A stretch of 64,000 nt of DNA from Novosphingobium sp. SG707 (GTDB lineage: Bacteria > Pseudomonadota > Alphaproteobacteria > Sphingomonadales > Sphingomonadaceae): contig NZ_JAAZQL010000002.1 in assembly GCF_012275515.1 (NCBI RefSeq), forward strand, positions 248,001-312,000. Reading direction: 5' to 3'. Numbering within the stretch: the first letter of the stretch is position 1; every line of letters begins with the position of its first letter. Below, in pieces: positions 59,843-64,000 of this stretch. Made by a program: the position numbers and the translations under genes. The notes beneath the pieces were generated by a model. That model made no database searches and was not told where the DNA came from. It saw only the letters and a list, made by a program, of their open reading frames with translations.

Positions 59843-59889
59843 CGTGTCCGCTTATGCCCGGTCTTGCGGCGGATTGCGTATGGCGCACC

Positions 59890-59919
59890 TTGCCGCACCG
59901 GTGGCAAGGTGGCTATAGT
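59890..59919 (+). promoter_or_regulatory. Promoter for the SH3-domain gene, predicted leaderless
   Basis: TTGCCG (59890-59895) and TATAGT (59914-59919) have an 18-base spacer. The ATG begins only seven bases after the -10 element, so transcription would start at or very near the A of the start codon. No ribosome site precedes the ATG. Confidence 0.6.
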
Positions 59920-59925
59920 TGGCCC

Positions 59926-60420
59926 ATGTTGCATGAATTCTGGAATAAGTTCGGGCGTGCCGGCCTGCTGGCGGGTCTGATGATCGGCGCGTTGTCGGCC
60001 AATCCGGCGGGGGCCGAAACGCCGCAATTCCCGGCATGGCGCTCGCTGCGCGATCCGGTGGTCAATATGCGCACCGGACCGGGCGAGGATTATGCGATCC
60101 GCTTCGTCTATCGCCGTCAGTTCCTGCCGATCAAGGTGCTGCGCGCGTTTCAGGGCTGGTATCTGGTCGAAGACCCCGATGGCGCCCGCGGCTGGATGAT
60201 GATGCGGTTTCTCAACAAGACGCCCACCGCGCTGATCCGTGGCAAGGGGCCGGTGGAAATGCACGCTGGGCCAGGCGAGGGTACGCCGCTGTTGTGGAAA
60301 CTGGCGCCGGGGCTGGTCGGACGCTTGGGCGGGTGTAAGGACGGCTGGTGCCAGATTGATGTCGAGCGGCATGTGGGCTTTGTGCCTGAGGGGCGTTTGT
60401 GGGGGGCGGGGAAGCCTTGA
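59926..60420 (+). CDS. Exported protein with two SH3-like domains
   Basis: The 164-residue protein has a signal peptide (about 1-33, FGRAGLLAGLMIGALSANPAGAE). Two bacterial SH3-like repeats follow: WRSLRDPVVNMRTGPGEDYA to WMMMRFL (about 40-98), and TALIRGKGPVEMHAGPGEGTP to VGFVPEGRLWG (about 104-161). Such domains often bind peptidoglycan or target cell-wall enzymes. The start was set at 59926 because the promoter lies directly before it and upstream sequence includes a terminator. Two cysteines (GGCKDGWC) could form a disulfide. Confidence 0.85.
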   Translation: MLHEFWNKFGRAGLLAGLMIGALSANPAGAETPQFPAWRSLRDPVVNMRTGPGEDYAIRFVYRRQFLPIKVLRAFQGWYLVEDPDGARGWMMMRFLNKTPTALIRGKGPVEMHAGPGEGTPLLWKLAPGLVGRLGGCKDGWCQIDVERHVGFVPEGRLWGAGKP

Positions 60421-60436
60421 AGATTTAGGGATAGGT

Positions 60437-60456
60437 GCGAGGGTCTAGACCCTCGC
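60437..60456. repeat. 20-bp perfect palindrome
   Basis: The 20 bases GCGAGGGTCTAGACCCTCGC read the same on both strands. They are followed by GCTCCCGTTA, which resembles the CAATCCCGTTA after the stem of repeat copy A, so it may be a third, diverged member of that family. Confidence 0.65.
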
Positions 60457-60524
60457 GCTCCCGTTACTGTCTGCGTTGTGTAAAGGGTTCGGCGTTGGGT
60501 GTCAGGCGCGCCGTTCGAATTTTG

Positions 60525-60571
60525 AAAGCCTGCGGCGCGGCAAGATCTGAGTTTCCCGCGCCGCAGGCTTT
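60525..60571. repeat. Inverted repeat with 16-bp perfect arms
   Basis: AAAGCCTGCGGCGCGG (60525-60540) is the exact reverse complement of 60556-60571. The loop is 15 bases. A run TTTAAAA follows on the plus strand, so it may also terminate the SH3 transcript. Confidence 0.65.
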
Positions 60572-60612
60572 AAAACCATTCCGCCACAGCAACACCAGCG
60601 ATCATAACGGCA

Positions 60613-60662
60613 CCCCATTAATGGGATTGCAAAGGGACCTAGTCCCTTTGCCCGCCGGAGGC
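60613..60662 (-). repeat. Palindromic intergenic repeat, copy B
   Basis: Read on the minus strand this has the same GCCTCCGGCGG flank, the stem GCAAAGGG/CCCTTTGC, then AATCCC and TGGGG, as copy A at 6070-6117. Only the loop and the TTA spacer differ. Both lie between convergent genes, 54 kb apart. Confidence 0.75.
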
Positions 60663-60683
60663 ATCCAAAACCCCGCGCCACAA

Positions 60684-60723
60684 AAAAGAAGCGCCCCAAC
60701 GTCGCCGTCAGAGCGCCTCTTTT
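60684..60723 (-). terminator. Terminator after the thiolase gene
   Basis: AAAAGAAGCGC (60684-60694) pairs with GCGCCTCTTT (60713-60723) with one mismatch. On the minus strand it follows the thiolase stop by 17 bases and ends in a T-run. Confidence 0.7.
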
Positions 60724-60740
60724 AAACAAATGCCGGTGAA

Positions 60741-61934
60741 TTAAACCAGTTCAACCGCCACAGCCGTACCTTCACCGCCGCCGATGCAGAGCGCGGCCAC
60801 GCCCTTCTTCAGCCCGCGCGCCTTGAGCGCCGCGATCAGCGTGACGAGGATGCGCGCGCCCGAGCAGCCGATCGGGTGGCCCAGGGCGGTTGCGCCGCCG
60901 TTGACATTGACCTTGGCGTGATCGAGGCCGAGGTCGTGGATCGCGAACATGGCCACGCAGGCAAAGGCTTCGTTGACTTCGAACAGGTCGACATCGGCAA
61001 CGGTCCAGCCCGCCTGATCCAGCGCCTTCTGGATCGCGCCGACCGGGGCCGTGGTGAACAGCTTGGGGTCATGCGCGTGGGCGGCAACGGCCTTGACGAT
61101 GGCGACGGGCTTGGCGCCCTTGGCGTCGGCCACGCTCTGGCGGGTCAGCACCATGGCCGCCGCGCCGTCGGAGATCGAGGACGAGGAGGCCGCCGTGATC
61201 GTGCCGTCCTTGGCAAAGGCGGGCTTGAGGGCAGGGATCTTGTCCGGACGGCCCTTGCCGGGGGCTTCGTCGGTGTCGACGACGACTTCGCCGGCGCGGG
61301 TCTTGATCGTGACCGGTGCGATTTCGTCGGCAAAACGACCTTCTGCGACAGCCGCCTTGGCGCGAGCCAGCGATTCAATTGAATAGGCGTCCATGCCCTC
61401 GCGCGTCAGGCCGTAATCATTGGCGGTGACCTGCGCAAAGCTGCCCATGGCGGCGCCTTCATAGGCGTCTTCGAGGCCGTCAAGGAACATGTGGTCATAG
61501 GCGGTGTCATGGCCGATGCGCGCGCCCGAGCGGTGCTTTTTCAGCAGATAGGGCGCGTTGGTCATGCTTTCCATACCGCCCGCGATGACGAAATCGACGC
61601 TGCCCGCGGCCAGCGCTTCGGAGGCCATGATGACCGTCTGCATGCCCGATCCGCAGACCTTGTTGACGGTGGTGGCCTGAACCGACTTGGGCAGACCGGC
61701 CTTGATCACGGCCTGACGGGCAGGGGCCTGGCCAAGTCCTGCGGGGAGGACGCAGCCCATATAGGCGCGTTCGAATTCCTCACCAGCGATGCCGGAGCGC
61801 TCGACGGCGGCCTTGATGGCGGTGGCGCCAAGTTCGGTGGCGGAAACTTCGGAGAGGCTGCCCTGCATCGCGCCCATCGGGGTGCGGGCGTAGGAAAGAA
61901 TGACGATCGGATCAGCAGCGGAAATCTGTGCCAT
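60741..61934 (-). CDS. Acetyl-CoA C-acetyltransferase (thiolase)
   Basis: The 397-residue thiolase has C94 in NKVCGSGMQT as the acyl-accepting cysteine, NEAFA, NGGATALGHPIGCSGAR (catalytic His) and CIGGGEGTA (second Cys). Length and motifs fit biosynthetic or degradative acetoacetyl-CoA thiolases such as PhaA or AtoB. It joins or splits acetyl-CoA units in the cytoplasm. The ATG read from 61934 was chosen because GGAGGGTCC lies upstream and MAQISAADPIVILSYARTP matches typical thiolase starts; the long in-frame extension upstream is unlikely. Confidence 0.95.
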   Translation of the reverse strand: MAQISAADPIVILSYARTPMGAMQGSLSEVSATELGATAIKAAVERSGIAGEEFERAYMGCVLPAGLGQAPARQAVIKAGLPKSVQATTVNKVCGSGMQTVIMASEALAAGSVDFVIAGGMESMTNAPYLLKKHRSGARIGHDTAYDHMFLDGLEDAYEGAAMGSFAQVTANDYGLTREGMDAYSIESLARAKAAVAEGRFADEIAPVTIKTRAGEVVVDTDEAPGKGRPDKIPALKPAFAKDGTITAASSSSISDGAAAMVLTRQSVADAKGAKPVAIVKAVAAHAHDPKLFTTAPVGAIQKALDQAGWTVADVDLFEVNEAFACVAMFAIHDLGLDHAKVNVNGGATALGHPIGCSGARILVTLIAALKARGLKKGVAALCIGGGEGTAVAVELV

Positions 61935-62243
61935 GAAACTTGGACCCTCCGGTATGTAAGGCGCAGGTTGCGCCTGATGCTGCGAGGCGCATAGGCGCCT
62001 GAGGTTACAGGCGTGCGTGCCTGTTGAATCAAGAGATAGTGTCGCCATGCAGCAAAGGCAATCAGGGATAGGTCTATGGCCCGAAGTGGCGCAAATAGGT
62101 GAAAAATGCGCTATTGAGAAGCACTTGCAGATATTCTCGCAGGTTCTTTTCGCTCCTGCACAGTTTGAGGCTTCAGGACACTTGCACACCCCGGAAAGGG
62201 GGACTAGGGCCGCCAAAGCTCAACTTAATCTGCGAGTCAGCTC
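61935..62243. other. 309-bp divergent region between the thiolase gene and nuoA
   Basis: No gene or strong palindrome is seen. It must contain promoters for both the thiolase and the nuo operon. TTGCAC with TAGGGC 17 bases later, about 40 bases before nuoA, is a weak candidate for the latter. Confidence 0.45.
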
Positions 62244-62630
62244 TTGATCGACCTGTCGCACTACCTGTCGAACTACCTTCCCATCCTGATCTTTCTCGGG
62301 ATCGCGCTTGGTCTGTCTTCGGCCTTCGTCATTTTGCCCATTCTCGTGTCGCGCCTTACGGGTTCGTACAAGCCGGATGCTGACAAGCTTTCGGAATATG
62401 AATGCGGCTTCCCCGCCTTTGAAGAACCGCGCAGCCAGTTTGACGTGCGTTTCTATCTCGTGGCGATCCTCTTCATCATCTTCGATCTCGAAGCAGCTTT
62501 CCTGTTTCCCTGGGCGGTCAGCCTGAAGGAAACCGGCTGGGCTGGCTGGCTGACGATGATGGTGTTTCTTGCCGAACTCGTGATCGGCTTTGCCTATGCG
62601 TGGAAGAAGGGAGCGTTGGACTGGGAATGA
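62244..62630 (+). CDS. nuoA: NADH-quinone oxidoreductase subunit A
   Basis: The 128-residue membrane protein has three helices and the NuoA signature [44 protein letters not shown]. It is part of the membrane arm of complex I. The reading frame starts with TTG at 62244 ([10 protein letters not shown]); no ATG precedes the first helix, so a TTG start is required. It overlaps nuoB by four bases (ATGA). Confidence 0.95.
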   Translation: MIDLSHYLSNYLPILIFLGIALGLSSAFVILPILVSRLTGSYKPDADKLSEYECGFPAFEEPRSQFDVRFYLVAILFIIFDLEAAFLFPWAVSLKETGWAGWLTMMVFLAELVIGFAYAWKKGALDWE

Positions 62631-63181
62631 GTACAAATCCCTCCTTTGAACCGATCATGGCGGCCAACGGCAAGTTGGTCGCCCCCGATCAGGGTTTCTT
62701 TAACGACCTGTCGAACGAAGTGTCCGACAAGGGCTTTCTGGTAACCAGCACCGAGGAACTGTTTCAGTGGGCCCGCACCGGCTCGCTGTGGTGGATGACC
62801 TTTGGCCTGGCTTGCTGCGCCGTGGAAATGATCCACGTCAATATGCCGCGATATGACATGGAGCGCTTTGGTGCTGCTCCGCGCGCATCGCCGCGTCAGT
62901 CGGACGTGATGATCGTGGCCGGCACGCTGTGCAACAAGATGGCCCCGGCGCTGCGCAAGGTCTATGACCAGATGTCGAACCCGAAGTATGTGATCTCGAT
63001 GGGGTCATGTGCGAATGGTGGTGGCTATTACCACTATTCCTATTCGGTGGTGCGCGGATGCGATCGCATCGTGCCGGTCGACATCTATGTGCCCGGTTGC
63101 CCGCCGACCGCCGAAGCCTTGCTCTATGGCATCATGCAGCTGCAGCGGAAGATCCGCCGCGTCGGCACCATCGAGCGTTGA
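62627..63181 (+). CDS. nuoB: NADH-quinone oxidoreductase subunit B
   Basis: The 184-residue protein has the N2 4Fe-4S ligands in [29 protein letters not shown] and [10 protein letters not shown], the standard NuoB pattern. It passes electrons to quinone at the junction of the two complex I arms. ATG 62627 lies inside the nuoA stop, so the two are coupled. Confidence 0.97.
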   Translation: MSTNPSFEPIMAANGKLVAPDQGFFNDLSNEVSDKGFLVTSTEELFQWARTGSLWWMTFGLACCAVEMIHVNMPRYDMERFGAAPRASPRQSDVMIVAGTLCNKMAPALRKVYDQMSNPKYVISMGSCANGGGYYHYSYSVVRGCDRIVPVDIYVPGCPPTAEALLYGIMQLQRKIRRVGTIER

Positions 63182-63192
63182 GGGAGGGACGA

Positions 63193-63819
63193 ATGGCTGT
63201 TCTGCATTCCGCCCCCAAGTGGAGTTCGAACGAGGGCGTTCTCGACAAGCTGGTTGCCGCTCTGGCCCACCGCGTCGCGGCGTCCAAGGAAGAGCATGGC
63301 GAAATCGTCATCACGGTGACGCGCGAGCACGTCGAGGATGCGTTGCGTATCCTGCGCGACAAGCATGAATATCAGCAGCTGGTGGAAATCGCCGGCGCCG
63401 ACTATCCCAACCGCCCCGAGCGGTTTGAAGTCGTCTACATGCTGCTCTCGCTGACCAAGAATCACCGCATCATCGTCAAGACCACCACCGATGAAGTCGC
63501 CCCGGTTCCGACCGTGACGACGCTCTGGCCGGTGGCTGGCTGGCTCGAACGCGAAGTGTTCGACCTGTATGGCGTGGTCTTTGCGGGCAATGCGGACCTG
63601 CGCCGCATCCTGACCGACTATGGCTTTGAAGGGCATCCTTTCCGCAAGGACTTCCCGCTGACGGGCTATCAGGAACTGCGCTACTCGAACGAAGAGAAGC
63701 GCGTGGTTTATGAGCCGGTGCGTCTGGCGCAGGATCTGCGCCAGTTCGACTTCACCTCGCCGTGGGAAGGCGCAGACTATGTGCTGCCGGGCGACGAGAA
63801 AGCTGGGGAAGGCAAATGA
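63193..63819 (+). CDS. nuoC: NADH-quinone oxidoreductase subunit C
   Basis: The 208-residue protein has the 30-kDa subunit signature [42 protein letters not shown]. It belongs to the peripheral arm of complex I. GGGAGGG precedes the ATG, and the stop overlaps the nuoD start (ATGA). Confidence 0.97.
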   Translation: MAVLHSAPKWSSNEGVLDKLVAALAHRVAASKEEHGEIVITVTREHVEDALRILRDKHEYQQLVEIAGADYPNRPERFEVVYMLLSLTKNHRIIVKTTTDEVAPVPTVTTLWPVAGWLEREVFDLYGVVFAGNADLRRILTDYGFEGHPFRKDFPLTGYQELRYSNEEKRVVYEPVRLAQDLRQFDFTSPWEGADYVLPGDEKAGEGK

Positions 63820-64000
63820 GCGGTCTGATCCTCGAGGAATCGCCGACCACCGGCGATGAGATCATCACCAATTACACCATCAACTTCGGCCCTCAGCACC
63901 CCGCCGCACACGGCGTGTTGCGCATGGTCACCGAGTTGGACGGTGAAATCGTCACGCGTATCGATCCGCATATCGGCCTGCTGCATCGCGGCACCGAAAA
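63816..64000 (+). CDS. nuoD: NADH-quinone oxidoreductase subunit D, 5' part
   Basis: Only the first 61 codons are in the window. The peptide contains [19 protein letters not shown] and [13 protein letters not shown], the N-terminal signature of NuoD (49-kDa subunit), which lines the quinone site. The gene continues beyond base 64000. Confidence 0.96.
   Translation, partial: MSGLILEESPTTGDEIITNYTINFGPQHPAAHGVLRMVTELDGEIVTRIDPHIGLLHRGTE

Larger units (their letters stand above)
60421..60740. other. 320-bp gene-free region filled with palindromes
   Basis: No gene is supported here. The region contains, in order, a 20-bp perfect palindrome, a 16-bp-arm inverted repeat, a second copy of the lepA-downstream repeat in inverted orientation, and the thiolase terminator. 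The SH3 and thiolase genes are convergent across it. Confidence 0.7.

Overview
The window is high-GC alphaproteobacterial chromosome and most resembles Sphingomonadales, probably Novosphingobium. This is an inference from gene content: an exosortase A (XrtA) polysaccharide locus of the sphingomonad type, a feruloyl-CoA hydratase/lyase paired with an NDP-forming CoA ligase as in Sphingobium ferBA, the rne - amidase - PBP1A - prfB housekeeping block, and a nuoABCD start. No rRNA, tRNA, CRISPR array, integrase, transposase or plasmid replication gene was seen.

Layout. 1-8.5 kb: a ferredoxin-NADP reductase cut by the window edge, a membrane PAS-GGDEF-EAL-PilZ cyclic-di-GMP protein, lepA, a DUF779 protein and a histidine kinase/response regulator pair. 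8.6-11.7 kb: a TonB-dependent receptor, then an isolated Rz-like gene with an Rz1-like lipoprotein embedded in another frame. 11.7-14.8 kb: a LysR regulator divergent from a dioxygenase - azoreductase - YceI operon. 14.9-21 kb: aromatic catabolism (GntR regulator, ferB-ferA, an AraC regulator divergent from pobA). 21-22.9 kb: an unknown exported protein and trxB.

22.9-43.4 kb is the centrepiece, an XrtA/exopolysaccharide island. A minus-strand arm carries two hydrolases, an acyl carrier protein and a GNAT protein. A divergent arm carries an acyl-CoA ligase and a PLP decarboxylase. A long plus-strand operon follows: export lipoprotein, chain-length protein, tyrosine autokinase, beta-barrel, ATPase, deacetylase, FemAB-like protein, glycosyltransferase, XrtA-EpsI fusion and asparagine-synthase-like amidotransferase. 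An RpfF-type DSF synthase lies directly downstream. No protein with a PEP-CTERM sorting signal was seen, so the exosortase substrates are presumably elsewhere.

43.4-64 kb is mostly housekeeping: zapE, a small exported protein, a lone sdhB, rne with a repeat-rich tail and an 800-bp upstream region, a cell-wall amidase, PBP1A, a phosphoesterase, an SGNH hydrolase, an exported peroxiredoxin, a 30-codon ORF ahead of prfB, prfB, a Tat-type class A beta-lactamase, a flavin oxidoreductase, an SH3 protein, a thiolase and nuoABCD (nuoD truncated). Palindromic intergenic elements near 4.1, 6.1 and 60.4-60.7 kb appear to form a dispersed repeat family.
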